Part shown: positions 1 through 8,837 of the stretch, piece after piece
Position numbering within the stretch: position 1 is the stretch's first letter
Layout: each line of letters begins with the position of its first letter
Origin: Candidatus Pelagibacter sp.
GTDB taxonomy: Bacteria > Pseudomonadota > Alphaproteobacteria > Pelagibacterales > Pelagibacteraceae
Assembly: GCA_028103285.1 (NCBI GenBank)
Contig: JAOHNF010000003.1
Span: 1-64,000 of the forward strand
Reading direction: 5' to 3'
Length of the DNA: 64,000 nucleotides
The notes under the pieces: model-generated
Database searches by the model: none
The model's input: only the letters and a program-made list of their open reading frames with translations
Told to the model about the DNA's origin: nothing
Translations under genes and position numbers: made by a program

Positions 1-90
1 ATGCATAAAGTTGATGAATGTGTTTCATTAGATGATCTTAAAAAATTAACAAATATTTATCAAAATATTTTATTAGAATATTTCAAGTGA
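1..90 (+). CDS. dapE: Succinyl-diaminopimelate desuccinylase, C-terminal end (partial)
   Basis: Only the last 29 residues lie in the window. The pattern 'DECVSLDDL' followed by 'IYQNIL' resembles the DapE C-terminus (NECV..xDLxxLxxxYQxIxE in E. coli as I recall it). DapE removes succinate from N-succinyl-LL-diaminopimelate in lysine and peptidoglycan-precursor synthesis. The stop codon TGA overlaps the GTG start of the next gene, so the two are probably cotranscribed. The neighbouring truA-fmt-def block, a common alphaproteobacterial companion of dapE, supports the call. The true start lies outside the window. Confidence 0.7.
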   Translation: MHKVDECVSLDDLKKLTNIYQNILLEYFK

Positions 91-542
91 AACTATATAA
101 GATAAAAAAATCAAATATAGATAATAGAGGTGTTTATGCTGCTCAAAATATAAAAGCGGGTAAAATAATTATTTATTATAAAGGTAAAATAATTACAAAA
201 AAAGAAACGGAAAAAAATCCTAAATACGACAACGATAAGGCTATCTATTTATTTAATCTTAACAGTAGATATGATTTAGATGGAGATTTTGAATATAACG
301 ATGCCAGATTAATAAATCATACATGTAATCCCAATTGTGAGGTGGCTGGAAAAGGACTTAAGTTGTGGATATTTGCCCTAAGAGATATAAAAAAAGGAGA
401 GGAATTATCTTACGATTATGGATTTGGATTTGATGAGGATTTTAAACAGTTCCCATGTAAATGCCGAGCAAAAAATTGCTGTGGATATATAGTTAGAGAA
501 GGATCTAGGTGGAGAATAAAAAAAAGAAAAAAACAAAAATAG
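87..542 (+). CDS. SET-domain protein lysine methyltransferase
   Basis: A 151-aa stand-alone SET domain. Visible motifs are RGVYAA (14-19), the signature NHTCNPNC (77-84), ELSYDYGF (106-113), which supplies the usual catalytic/AdoMet-pocket tyrosines, and a post-SET cysteine cluster (C124, C126, C131, C132) that would bind zinc. Such enzymes transfer methyl groups from S-adenosylmethionine to lysine side chains; the bacterial substrate cannot be read from sequence. The start is GTG, overlapping the dapE stop by 4 bases (GTGA), which implies translational coupling. The C-terminus is strongly basic (KKRKKQK). The family is certain; the target is unknown. Confidence 0.85.
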   Translation: MKLYKIKKSNIDNRGVYAAQNIKAGKIIIYYKGKIITKKETEKNPKYDNDKAIYLFNLNSRYDLDGDFEYNDARLINHTCNPNCEVAGKGLKLWIFALRDIKKGEELSYDYGFGFDEDFKQFPCKCRAKNCCGYIVREGSRWRIKKRKKQK

Positions 543-1276
543 ACATAGTTTTACCAAACTACAACAGTCACGAGTTTATTGAAGAAACTATAAAGAGTAT
601 AACTAATCAAACCTACTTTGATTGGAAACTAACAATTGTAGATGATAATTCTGAAGAAAAAACAAAAAATATTTTAAAAGGATTTTCAAAAAATAAAAAA
701 ATTAAAATTTATTGGTTAAAGAAAAATAGAGGAGCGGGATTTTGCAGGAACTACGCATTGAAAAAAACAAAATCACCCTACGTAGCTTTTATAGACTCTG
801 ATGATATTTGGGAAAAAAATAAATTAAAAGACCAAATTAATTTTATGTTAAAAAATAAATATTTATTTTCATATACATATTACAAAACTTTTGGTGATAA
901 AAAGAAACTCGTAACACCTCCAACCAGTTTTAATTATTCAAATTTTATTCGGGATACATCAATCGCTACTAGTACAATGATGGTTAAAAGAAATGTAATA
1001 AAGAATATCAAATTTAGTAAAACAAAAATTTGTGAAGATTACTATTTTAAATGCAAACTCTTGAAAAAAGTAAAGTATGCCTTTTGTATTAATAAATTTC
1101 TAACAAGTTATAGGGTAAGAAAAAATTCTTTGCAAAGCAGTAATCTTAGAAATTTTTTTTGGATTTGGAAAATCAATAAAGATTATAATAAATTAAGTTT
1201 TTTAGAAAATTTTTTTTCTCTTTTGAGTATATCTATTAATTCTATAAAAAAATATGGTGGTAAAAATTTCTTTTAA
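509..1276 (+). CDS. Family 2 glycosyltransferase
   Basis: A 255-aa GT-A fold glycosyltransferase. It opens with the nucleotide-sugar binding strand IDIVLPNYNS (11-20), then VDDNSEE (44-50), an NRGAGFCRN loop (73-81) and the metal-binding DSDD (96-99). It probably adds a sugar to surface polysaccharide or lipid carrier, but the donor and acceptor cannot be inferred. The modelled GTG start sits 34 bases inside the upstream SET gene and the first ten residues are nearly all lysine, so the true start is uncertain. It ends 2 bases from truA, which runs in the opposite direction. Confidence 0.8.
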   Translation: MENKKKKKTKIDIVLPNYNSHEFIEETIKSITNQTYFDWKLTIVDDNSEEKTKNILKGFSKNKKIKIYWLKKNRGAGFCRNYALKKTKSPYVAFIDSDDIWEKNKLKDQINFMLKNKYLFSYTYYKTFGDKKKLVTPPTSFNYSNFIRDTSIATSTMMVKRNVIKNIKFSKTKICEDYYFKCKLLKKVKYAFCINKFLTSYRVRKNSLQSSNLRNFFWIWKINKDYNKLSFLENFFSLLSISINSIKKYGGKNFF

Positions 1277-1278
1277 AA

Positions 1279-2019
1279 TTAATATTTTATATTAAAAAGA
1301 TATAAACCACATGCGGGTGCAGGCGGTGCACATTTCATTCTTTTTTTCGATTTGAATGCTTGTTTAAATTGACCATAGCTCCATTTACCAACAGAAAAAT
1401 ATTTCAAGCACCCAACCATTGATCTCACTTGATTTTGTAAAAATGATTTTGAGCTAAATCTTATAAAAATCTTATCATCTTTTTTTTTAATTTTTACTGA
1501 ATTAATTTTTTTTATAGGTGAATTGGCTGAGCAAGATGCCGCTCTAAAAGTTGAGAAATCATGAGTGCCCTCAAGTAGTTTTGCTGCTTTTTTTAAAAGA
1601 CTTAAATTAATTTTTTTTTTTATGTGCCAGGCTTTATTTTTATTAAGTGCGAGTCTACCTTGCCTATTTATAATTTGATATTCATAAATTCTTTCTTTGG
1701 CACTGTGCCGAGCATGAAACTCTTTGTTTTTTTTTTTAACTAAAATTATTGATATTAAATTTTTTCCTAAAAAAAAGTTTATTGAATTTAAAAATTTTTT
1801 TTCATCAATAATTTTGTTTTTTATAAAAAAATTAGCAAATTGACCAAAAGCATGAACTCCTTTATCAGTTCTTCCTGCACCATTAATTCTAATTTTATAA
1901 TTAAAAATCCTTTTTAAAGCTTTTTCTATTTTATCTTGGATTGAAAATCCATTTTTTTGGTATTGCCATCCTACAAATTTTGTTCCATCATATTCAATCT
2001 TTATAAGATAATTAAACAT
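1279..2019 (-). CDS. truA: tRNA pseudouridine(38-40) synthase TruA
   Basis: Converts uridines 38-40 of the tRNA anticodon arm to pseudouridine. The catalytic motif GAGRTDKGVHAFGQ is present, with the nucleophilic aspartate at residue 52 counted from the ATG chosen here, along with the early YDGTKFVGWQ segment. Total length of 246 aa is normal. An upstream TTG at 2040 would add seven residues and overlap fmt; the ATG at 2019 leaves a 4-base gap after the fmt stop and gives the family's usual N-terminus, so it is preferred. Third gene of the def-fmt-truA minus-strand unit. Confidence 0.95.
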   Translation of the reverse strand: MFNYLIKIEYDGTKFVGWQYQKNGFSIQDKIEKALKRIFNYKIRINGAGRTDKGVHAFGQFANFFIKNKIIDEKKFLNSINFFLGKNLISIILVKKKNKEFHARHSAKERIYEYQIINRQGRLALNKNKAWHIKKKINLSLLKKAAKLLEGTHDFSTFRAASCSANSPIKKINSVKIKKKDDKIFIRFSSKSFLQNQVRSMVGCLKYFSVGKWSYGQFKQAFKSKKRMKCAPPAPACGLYLFNIKY

Positions 2020-2023
2020 TAGC

Positions 2024-2941
2024 TTAAATACTGGATCCAACTTTTAATTTATTTCCTTTAAGAAATTCTAATGTTGAAATTTTATTTTTTCCTTCCTTTT
2101 GTAATTCTAAAATCTGAATTGCATTATGGGAACAACCTATGGTAAAATTTTCATTAATAATTTCACCTGGTGCTCCTTTTTCTTTTACTTCTATAGCTCT
2201 TATTACTTTTATTCTTGATCCCTTAAGTTCAAACCAAGAACCTGGATTAGGGTAAAGTGCATTTATTTTTGCAACTACAGTTTTTGCTTTTAGATTCCAA
2301 TTAATTTTTGACTCAATTTTTTCTATTTTTTTTGCATAAGTTGCGTCTTTATTATTTTGTACAATAAATTTTGCTTTATTATTTTTAATTAAATCTAGGG
2401 CTTCTAAAATTAATTTTGCTCCTAATTTTGACATTCGATTACTTAATTTTTCAAAATTAATTTCTTTCGTTATTTCTATTTGAGATTGCAAAAAAATAGG
2501 TCCTGAGTCAAGCTTTGGCTCAATTTTCATTATTGAAAGACCTGTAACTTCATCACAATTCATAATAGCTCTTTGTATCGGAGCGGCCCCTCTCCATTTT
2601 GGGAGTAATGAGGCATGTATGTTAATAAATGTTGTATCTTTTAAATCCAAAAATTCCGTAGGCAAAATTTTTCCGTAAGCAACAACAACAGCTATATTTG
2701 GTTTTAATTTTTTTATATGTTCAAGCTCAATATTTGAATTAAGTTTTATAGGGTGTCTCACTGGAATGTGATTTTTAATAGAATATTCGTGTATCGGGGA
2801 AAAACTTATTCTTTGCCCACGATTTTTTTTATTTGGCGGTTGTGTGTAAACTTCTAGAACTTTATGTTTTGAATCGATAAGAGACTTTAAAATTGGCACA
2901 GCAAAATTAGGAGTGCCCATAAATAAAATTTTAAACGACAT
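2024..2941 (-). CDS. fmt: Methionyl-tRNA formyltransferase
   Basis: Formylates the initiator Met-tRNA using 10-formyl-tetrahydrofolate. Catalytic N107 and H109 are in INIHASLLP, followed by the diagnostic SLLPKWRGAAPI (111-122) and D145. The length of 305 aa is normal and includes the C-terminal tRNA-binding domain. It lies 6 bases downstream of def, so the enzymes that add and later remove the formyl group share a transcript. The ATG start opens directly on the FKILFMGTPNFA strand expected of the family. Confidence 0.96.
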   Translation of the reverse strand: MSFKILFMGTPNFAVPILKSLIDSKHKVLEVYTQPPNKKNRGQRISFSPIHEYSIKNHIPVRHPIKLNSNIELEHIKKLKPNIAVVVAYGKILPTEFLDLKDTTFINIHASLLPKWRGAAPIQRAIMNCDEVTGLSIMKIEPKLDSGPIFLQSQIEITKEINFEKLSNRMSKLGAKLILEALDLIKNNKAKFIVQNNKDATYAKKIEKIESKINWNLKAKTVVAKINALYPNPGSWFELKGSRIKVIRAIEVKEKGAPGEIINENFTIGCSHNAIQILELQKEGKNKISTLEFLKGNKLKVGSSI

Positions 2942-2947
2942 CTAGTT

Positions 2948-3472
2948 TTATACTACTATTCTTTCTAAGGATTTTTTTTGTTTAGAAAGTTTTTTTACTA
3001 TCATTGTTTTTTTAAGCTTAGATAAATAATCAATGAATAAAATTCCTTCTAAGTGATCTATTTCATGTTGTATGCAAGTTGCTAATAAGCCTTCTGCTTC
3101 TAAAATTTTTTCATTGCCATTATAATCTAAATATTTTAATTTACATTTATCTGGTCTGTTTATTTCCGCATACATTCCTGGAACAGACAAACAGCCTTCT
3201 TCGTAAGAGATGCTAATATTGGAGTTAGTTATTAATTCAGGGTTTACAAAGCATAAAGGATTTTTTTTTTCATCATCACGACTTAAATCTATTACTATAA
3301 TTCTTTTTGGTATACCTATTTGTATTGCGGCTAATCCAATTCCAGGAGCCTCATACATGGTCTCTAACATGTCGTCCATTAAAGAGCGGGTATCATCATC
3401 AACTTTAACTACTTTTATTGACTTTTGTCTTAAAAACGGGTCAGGTTCAGTTAATATTTTTCTAATCGTCAT
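2948..3472 (-). CDS. def: Peptide deformylase
   Basis: Removes the N-formyl group from nascent proteins. All three metal-site motifs are present: GIGLAAIQ (44-51), EGCLS (92-96, cysteine ligand C94) and HEIDH (136-140, two histidine ligands and catalytic E137). At 174 aa it is a standard bacterial enzyme with no extension. It precedes fmt on the minus strand. Nothing unusual was seen. Confidence 0.97.
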   Translation of the reverse strand: MTIRKILTEPDPFLRQKSIKVVKVDDDTRSLMDDMLETMYEAPGIGLAAIQIGIPKRIIVIDLSRDDEKKNPLCFVNPELITNSNISISYEEGCLSVPGMYAEINRPDKCKLKYLDYNGNEKILEAEGLLATCIQHEIDHLEGILFIDYLSKLKKTMIVKKLSKQKKSLERIVV

Positions 3473-3491
3473 ATTACGATTTATATTCTAA

Positions 3492-5234
3492 TTAAGCTCT
3501 TAATGGTAGAGCGGAGTTAAAAACTATATTTCTAATTTGTCTCAAGTTCATTTTATTTAGTAAATTTATGATGAAATATATAGTTTCTGGATCTAGTTGT
3601 TGAGGCTCATCTTCTCCTATAATTTCTACTATTTTTAAAGCCAAAAATGCATTCTGATTATTCTCAATCAATTTTAATAAGTTTCTAGGTATATCATATT
3701 TTTTTGAAAGTTTTTTATAATCAAAATTTGATGGCAAATTGAAACCATCATTAATTAAAGAGTCTACTAAAGCTAAATCTTTTGCTGAATAAAAGTATTT
3801 TCTATTTTTACTTATTTTTTTAAATATTTTATCAATATCTTTTTGAACTTTTTTTTTATTCTCATCCTCTAAATAATATTTAGTAATTTTTGATTGGTGT
3901 AAAACTTTGTCATTATATTTAACTTTTTGTGATAAAAAATTATTATCAGAAATTATTCTATTATTTGCAGTTTCTTGATATCTTTCAGAAATATTTTCAA
4001 TTCCAATTTTTTTAATTTCATTACTTAAAAAATCTGAATAAATATTTGTGAGATTTTCTTTTTTAAATAATTCTTCAAGCAGAAACAAATAATTTATTTT
4101 TGAATCATTATCTTCTGATAATAAATATTTTTGATAAATAAGTGGCCTAGCATCACTTACTTCTAAAGTCTGATATATATTTTTTGCATCTATCAATTGG
4201 TTTAGGGTAAAGGGAATTTGTTCGTAAATCTTAAAAATTGTAATTTTATCTATCTGCCCTTGTTTTGCAGCTAATTCTAATTCTTTTAATCTTTTTTTAT
4301 CAGAGGCGTCCTCTAATTTTATCAAATTTGAAGTGTTTAAATATTTCCAAATCTCTTCTTTTGTGTTCTTATTTGGTTTAAAATTAAAATCTTTAATTGT
4401 AATACTGGAAAGATAAAAGTTTAGTAGATTATTTTCATTAATTTTTACTATTGTTTTGTCTGAAACGCCTAAAAGAAAATTAATTTTATCATCGTAAAAT
4501 TTATCTGATTGTTTTTGTTCGCGTAAAAGATCAAGCAATAATTGTGCCTCAGCTTTTTTATTATTAAATACTAAACAATAGATCTTAAATTTTTCTAAGT
4601 AAGCATCTTTTATTTTTGAGTCTATAAACCTTATTTTTTTGCATCCTTCTGTAATATCTGAATTTGCAATATTTTCATCAACTAGATATTGGACTGCTCT
4701 ACTCTTGCCTTTAAATTCTTTATTTTGCTTAAGAAAACTTTCAATTAAATCTGATCGTTGATTTTTAATTAACCAATTTATCCTTAGATTTACAAATTCA
4801 TCTGTACTCATGCCTTTTGGAGCATACGAAAAAGACAATAAAATTCTTTCAAGAATTTGATTTGCTGTTTTAGATAATTTTATTTTTTCCAACCGCTTTA
4901 AACTTGCATTTATCTCTTCACCTGCTGTTGATGACCACATATTTAAATCAAAATTATTATCTGCGGGATCGTATATGCCAAATATTTTACTTTCTTCTAT
5001 ATTTTCATTTAGAGTGTTATCTTCTATTTTGATACTTTGTTTTAACTCAATATCTTTAATTGATTTTAAATTTAATTTCTGTGATTCTTTTTTTTTTATT
5101 TCTTCTTCAATTTGTGAAGAATTTTTTTTATCTTCAATATTCCAAATATCAATTTTTTCTTCGCCTTTCAACGGCGTAAAATATAATAGTATAATTAACA
5201 AGCAATAAATGTAATTAAAGCTTTTTAATTTCAT
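3492..5234 (-). CDS. Exported protein of unknown function
   Basis: A 580-aa protein from the ATG at 5234 (a TTG four codons upstream is less likely). It starts with lysines and a hydrophobic stretch ending near residue 24, a plausible signal peptide, so it is probably periplasmic or outer-membrane associated. The rest is Lys/Asn/Glu-rich and predicted largely helical, with no catalytic motif I recognise. It lies 19 bases upstream of def and overlaps a 59-aa membrane protein at its 5' end. Similar long exported proteins occur beside aroK/aroB in other alphaproteobacteria, but I cannot assign a role. Confidence 0.7.
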   Translation of the reverse strand: MKLKSFNYIYCLLIILLYFTPLKGEEKIDIWNIEDKKNSSQIEEEIKKKESQKLNLKSIKDIELKQSIKIEDNTLNENIEESKIFGIYDPADNNFDLNMWSSTAGEEINASLKRLEKIKLSKTANQILERILLSFSYAPKGMSTDEFVNLRINWLIKNQRSDLIESFLKQNKEFKGKSRAVQYLVDENIANSDITEGCKKIRFIDSKIKDAYLEKFKIYCLVFNNKKAEAQLLLDLLREQKQSDKFYDDKINFLLGVSDKTIVKINENNLLNFYLSSITIKDFNFKPNKNTKEEIWKYLNTSNLIKLEDASDKKRLKELELAAKQGQIDKITIFKIYEQIPFTLNQLIDAKNIYQTLEVSDARPLIYQKYLLSEDNDSKINYLFLLEELFKKENLTNIYSDFLSNEIKKIGIENISERYQETANNRIISDNNFLSQKVKYNDKVLHQSKITKYYLEDENKKKVQKDIDKIFKKISKNRKYFYSAKDLALVDSLINDGFNLPSNFDYKKLSKKYDIPRNLLKLIENNQNAFLALKIVEIIGEDEPQQLDPETIYFIINLLNKMNLRQIRNIVFNSALPLRA

Positions 5235-5394
5235 TTGTAATATCAATTTCGTATTTTTTTTCAGGACTTGGGAAGCTTATTTTTTCTATAAGAAAAATTA
5301 AAAAAATAAAGGCAATAATAATTAATAGCAATTTTATCAAATTTCTAAAAATTGAACTTCCTAATTTTTCTTGTCTGTTGTATTTAAGTTGCAT
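5215..5394 (-). CDS. Small single-pass membrane protein
   Basis: A 59-aa reading frame with ATG at 5394 and TAA at 5215. It has a short basic N-terminus (KYNRQEK), then one strongly hydrophobic helix of about 18 residues (roughly 19-36, rich in L, I and F), then a charged tail. The last 20 bases overlap the start of the exported 580-aa protein gene, as expected of an operon pair. The bitopic layout and overlap make it a credible gene, but I do not recognise the family. Confidence 0.6.
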   Translation of the reverse strand: MQLKYNRQEKLGSSIFRNLIKLLLIIIAFIFLIFLIEKISFPSPEKKYEIDITNEIKKL

Positions 5395-5435
5395 ACTTTT
5401 TGGTTTTATTTAAACTCAATAAATAAGACATATTT

Positions 5436-5981
5436 ATGAAAAATCAAATTCAAAAAACTTATAAATTGTATAAAAACCTTATTTTGACCGGTATGATGGG
5501 TGTCGGAAAATCAACTGTTGGTAAAAGTCTAGCAAAAAAGCTGCAATACAATTTTATAGACATAGATAAGCTTATAGAAATCAAAGAAAAAACTTCGATT
5601 AATTTAATTTTTAAAAATAAAGGTGAAAATTACTTTAGAAAGGTAGAAAGTGGGACAGCTCTCCAAGAATTAAAAAAAAATAACTCTGTAATATCTTTAG
5701 GTGGCGGAACGTTCCTAAACAAGTCTATTAGAATAAGTGCAAAAAAGACATCGGTAACCTTTTGGTTGGATGTTGATGTAGAGATTTTAGTAAAAAGATT
5801 AAATAAAACGCAAAAAAGACCGCTTCTTTATAAAAAAGATATAAATGATACAATCAAGAAAATATATTTAAAAAGAAAAAAAATTTACAAGGAAGCTGAT
5901 TATAGAATAAAATGTAACTTTTTAACTTCTGGAGAAATAGTAAGTAAAGTACTCGGATTATATGAAAAATCAAGAAATTAA
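5436..5981 (+). CDS. aroK: Shikimate kinase
   Basis: Phosphorylates shikimate with ATP in the chorismate pathway to aromatic amino acids. Walker A GMMGVGKST spans 19-27, the substrate-binding DID lies at 42-44, arginine near 68 (YFRKVE), the GGGT loop at 89-92 and the lid arginine in KRPLL. Length 181 aa is typical. Its 3' end overlaps aroB by 20 bases, the usual aroK-aroB pairing. It diverges from the small membrane protein gene across 41 bases that must hold both promoters. Confidence 0.95.
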   Translation: MKNQIQKTYKLYKNLILTGMMGVGKSTVGKSLAKKLQYNFIDIDKLIEIKEKTSINLIFKNKGENYFRKVESGTALQELKKNNSVISLGGGTFLNKSIRISAKKTSVTFWLDVDVEILVKRLNKTQKRPLLYKKDINDTIKKIYLKRKKIYKEADYRIKCNFLTSGEIVSKVLGLYEKSRN

Positions 5982-7075
5982 ATTTAAAAACTCAAATCAT
6001 AATTATTCAATAATAATTGGGAATAATGCGCTTAACCTTTTGGCAAATAAAATAAAAGCTCTTTGTCCTAAAACAAAAAAAATAGCTTTAATATTAGACT
6101 CCAAGATACCAAATAAATTTAAAAATATAATAAAGAAAAAATTAAAAAATTATAATCTTTTGATTTTGCCTTTTGTTGCTAGTGAAAAAAATAAATCTTT
6201 AAAAAAAGTCAACTTTTATTTAAATAAAATACTTTTAGAAAATCTTAATCGATCTGATTTAGTTATTGGTTTAGGTGGAGGTATCACAGGAGATGTAGCA
6301 GGGTTTGTTGCTAGTATTTATAAAAGAGGTGTAAATTTTATAAATATTCCAACAACATTACTTGCACAAGTTGATTCTGCTATTGGTGGAAAAACAGGTG
6401 TTAACTCAAATCAAGGTAAAAATTTGATAGGTTCATTTTACCAACCAAAATTAGTAATTAGTGATACTTCTTTTTTTAAATTCTTTATCAAAAAAAGAGA
6501 TGATTTGCGGTTATGCAGAAATATTAAAACATTCCATAATAAAAGATAAAAAGTTTTTTGATTGGTTAAAAAAAAATACAAAAAATATTCTTTCAAAAAA
6601 ATCTAAAGAACTGACTTATGCAATAAAAAAAAGTTGTCAAATAAAAATATTTTTTGTTAATAAAGATGTAAATGAAAAAGGCTTAAGAATGATTTTGAAT
6701 TTTGGACATACTTTTGCACATGCAATCGAAGTAAAAAACAATTATTCAAAAAAAATAACACATGGAGAAGCTGTTTTATCAGGAATGATTTTAGCATCGA
6801 GACTTTCATTTACAAAAAAGACTTGCAGTATTAAAACTATAGATGAAATTAAGAAAATATATAATGAAAATAATTTAAACTATACTTATAAAAAATATTC
6901 TAATCAAAATTCGATTAGCAACTTAATTCCATTTCTAAAAAATGATAAAAAAAATATTGATGACAAAATAAATTTCATTTTATTAAAAAAAATCGGAAAA
7001 ACTACCCTGCCATACAAGTATAAAATTTCATTGAATAATTTAAAAAAAATGAGTAAAACTATTGCTCAATACTAA
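5962..7075 (+). pseudogene. aroB: 3-Dehydroquinate synthase, interrupted by a +1 frameshift
   Basis: The enzyme makes 3-dehydroquinate from DAHP with NAD+ and zinc. The first half (5962-6549) has GLGGGITGDVAGF and the TTLLAQVDS..GGKTGVN segment; the second half (reading from about 6461 to 7075) has KKEMICGYAEILKH, NFGHTFAHA and THGEA with the zinc-binding histidines. The halves lie in different frames and overlap around a run of seven T at 6471-6477. Removing one T gives DTSFLNSLSKKE, which matches the family's D-T-x-x-L-x-x-L-x-x-R-E spacing exactly. It may be a sequencing error or a real lesion. The 3' end overlaps convergent bolA by 17 bases. Confidence 0.88.
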
Positions 7076-7316
7076 TTTGTAAAGCATGTATTTTTGTTTT
7101 TAAATCTTCTTTTAAAATCTTCATTACAAGTTTTTGAGCTTTAATTCTTGAAATTGAGTTTAAGTACAAGGACTTAATTTTTAAATGAAGATGAAGTTTT
7201 TCAGGTGAAAAAAATTTATGACCTTTATGTTTATGGGAATTATCAACAATTAAAAGTTCTTCAATTTCAATTTGTCTTTTTAATTTTGTTTCTACTTGTT
7301 CAAAATAATTTTTCAT
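7059..7316 (-). CDS. bolA: BolA-family protein
   Basis: An 85-aa BolA-like protein. The core pattern includes DNSHKHKGHKFF and a helix-turn region ending HALQI. Family members usually pair with monothiol glutaredoxins in iron-sulfur cluster handling or iron regulation; no glutaredoxin gene is next to it here. It is divergent from the J-domain gene (30 bases between starts) and convergent with aroB. The bolA/J-protein/cobS/cobT neighbourhood is familiar in alphaproteobacteria. Confidence 0.88.
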   Translation of the reverse strand: MKNYFEQVETKLKRQIEIEELLIVDNSHKHKGHKFFSPEKLHLHLKIKSLYLNSISRIKAQKLVMKILKEDLKTKIHALQISIEQ

Positions 7317-7346
7317 TAATAAAGTTTTACTATATAGAATTAACTT

Positions 7347-7862
7347 ATGAAAATTATATGTGATTGGAGCAATTGTAAAGAAGCTGGAGCTTATAAAGCA
7401 CCAGTTGAAAAGGATAATAGCAAAAAATATAGATTGCTTTGCTTAGAACATATTAAAATATTTAATAAAAGCTGGAATTACTTTGAAAATATGAATGACC
7501 AAGAAATTGAATTTTTTATAAAATCTGACTTGACTTGGCATAAGGCTACAAAAACATTTGGATCATCTGATAATTTTTTTAATATTTTATGGAATAATGC
7601 TCTCGAAGATAAACTTAATATTTTTAAAAGTTCTAGCTTTAAAGATTTTAAAAAAACAAAAATTACTCCACAAGATAAGGATGCCTTACAAGTAATGGAA
7701 TTAAATGATGAAGTAAAATGGGAACAAATCCATTCAAAATTCAAAGAACTTGTAAAAAAATACCATCCTGATAAAAATCAGGGAAATAAAAAGTTTGAAG
7801 ATAAATTAAAAACAATTACTTTAGCTTATAGCCAGCTTAAGAAAACTTTAGGAAAAAAATGA
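7347..7862 (+). CDS. J-domain protein with an N-terminal Cys/His cluster
   Basis: A 171-aa protein whose C-terminal third is a J domain: helix II, HPD at 140-142 and a following helix, expected to stimulate an Hsp70 ATPase. The N-terminal part has C5, C10, C32 and H35 (CDWSNC and CLEH), spaced like a small zinc site. There is no G/F linker or DnaJ zinc-finger domain, so it is not DnaJ itself. Its stop overlaps the cobS start (ATGA), implying a linked role with the CobS/CobT machine, perhaps recruiting a chaperone. That role is inference. Confidence 0.85.
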   Translation: MKIICDWSNCKEAGAYKAPVEKDNSKKYRLLCLEHIKIFNKSWNYFENMNDQEIEFFIKSDLTWHKATKTFGSSDNFFNILWNNALEDKLNIFKSSSFKDFKKTKITPQDKDALQVMELNDEVKWEQIHSKFKELVKKYHPDKNQGNKKFEDKLKTITLAYSQLKKTLGKK

Positions 7863-8836
7863 GTTCACATCAATTTATTCAAAGGCCTGACATTAAGCTT
7901 TCTGTAAAACAAATATTTGGATTCGAAAGTGACATGCATGTAGATGCTTTCTCAAAAAAAAATGAATATGTTCCAAAGATTGATGCTGACTACAAATTTG
8001 ATAAGGACACCACTTTAGCAGTTCTTGCAGGGTTTTCTTTCAACAAAAGAGTTCTGATCCAAGGCTACCATGGAACGGGGAAGTCCACACACATAGAGCA
8101 AATTGCAGCAAGATTAAATTGGCCATGCATAAGAGTTAATCTTGATAGTCACGTTAGTAGAATAGATTTAATTGGTAAAGATGCAATTGTTTTAAAAGAT
8201 GGAAAACAAATTACAGAATTTAAAGAAGGTATTTTGCCTTGGTCTATTCAAAACCCTGTGGCTCTCGTATTTGATGAGTATGATGCGGGAAGGCCAGATG
8301 TAATGTTTGTTATCCAACGAGTGTTAGAGAGTGAAGGAAATTTTACACTTTTAGATAAAAATAAAGTTTTAGAACAACATGATTTCTTTAGAATTTTTGC
8401 AACAACAAATACTGTAGGCTTAGGAGATACAACAGGTCTTTACCACGGCACACAACAAATTAATCAAGGTCAGATGGATAGATGGAATATTGTTTCTACA
8501 TTAAATTACCTTCCTTTTGATAAAGAGTTAGAAATTGTTTCAGCTAAAAATAAAAATTTAAATAATAAAACTGGAAAAGAATTATTATCAAATATGATTA
8601 AAGTTGCGGACCTCACTAGAAAAGGATTTATCAATGGAGATATCTCCACTGTAATGAGCCCGCGTACTGTTTTACACTGGGCTGAAAATACTAGTATTTT
8701 TAAAGATCAAGGTTACGCCTTTAGAGTAACTTTTCTAAACAAATGTGATGAACTAGAAAAAAAAATAATATCTGAATATTACCAAAGGTGTTTTGGTGAA
8801 GATTTGCCAGAGTCATCTGTTAATATCTCTTTATAA
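7859..8836 (+). CDS. cobS: CobS-like AAA+ ATPase (cobaltochelatase small subunit family)
   Basis: A 325-aa AAA+ protein. Walker [10 protein letters not shown] is at 69-77 and Walker B LVFDEYD at 136-142; the downstream TTNTVGLGD segment fits sensor 1. In aerobic cobalamin synthesis CobS and CobT form the ATP-driven motor that works with CobN. No cobN or other corrin gene is visible here, and SAR11 is generally thought unable to make B12, so the pair may act as a MoxR/VWA-type chaperone on another target. It overlaps the J-protein gene by 4 bases; cobT follows after one base. Confidence 0.88.
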   Translation: MSSHQFIQRPDIKLSVKQIFGFESDMHVDAFSKKNEYVPKIDADYKFDKDTTLAVLAGFSFNKRVLIQGYHGTGKSTHIEQIAARLNWPCIRVNLDSHVSRIDLIGKDAIVLKDGKQITEFKEGILPWSIQNPVALVFDEYDAGRPDVMFVIQRVLESEGNFTLLDKNKVLEQHDFFRIFATTNTVGLGDTTGLYHGTQQINQGQMDRWNIVSTLNYLPFDKELEIVSAKNKNLNNKTGKELLSNMIKVADLTRKGFINGDISTVMSPRTVLHWAENTSIFKDQGYAFRVTFLNKCDELEKKIISEYYQRCFGEDLPESSVNISL

Positions 8837-8837
8837 A

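Noticed and set aside
6461..6549. Programmed frameshifting in aroB
   Set aside because: The T7 run is shorter than usual slippage sites and I see no supporting stem-loop or Shine-Dalgarno-like stimulator; an indel error or lesion is simpler.
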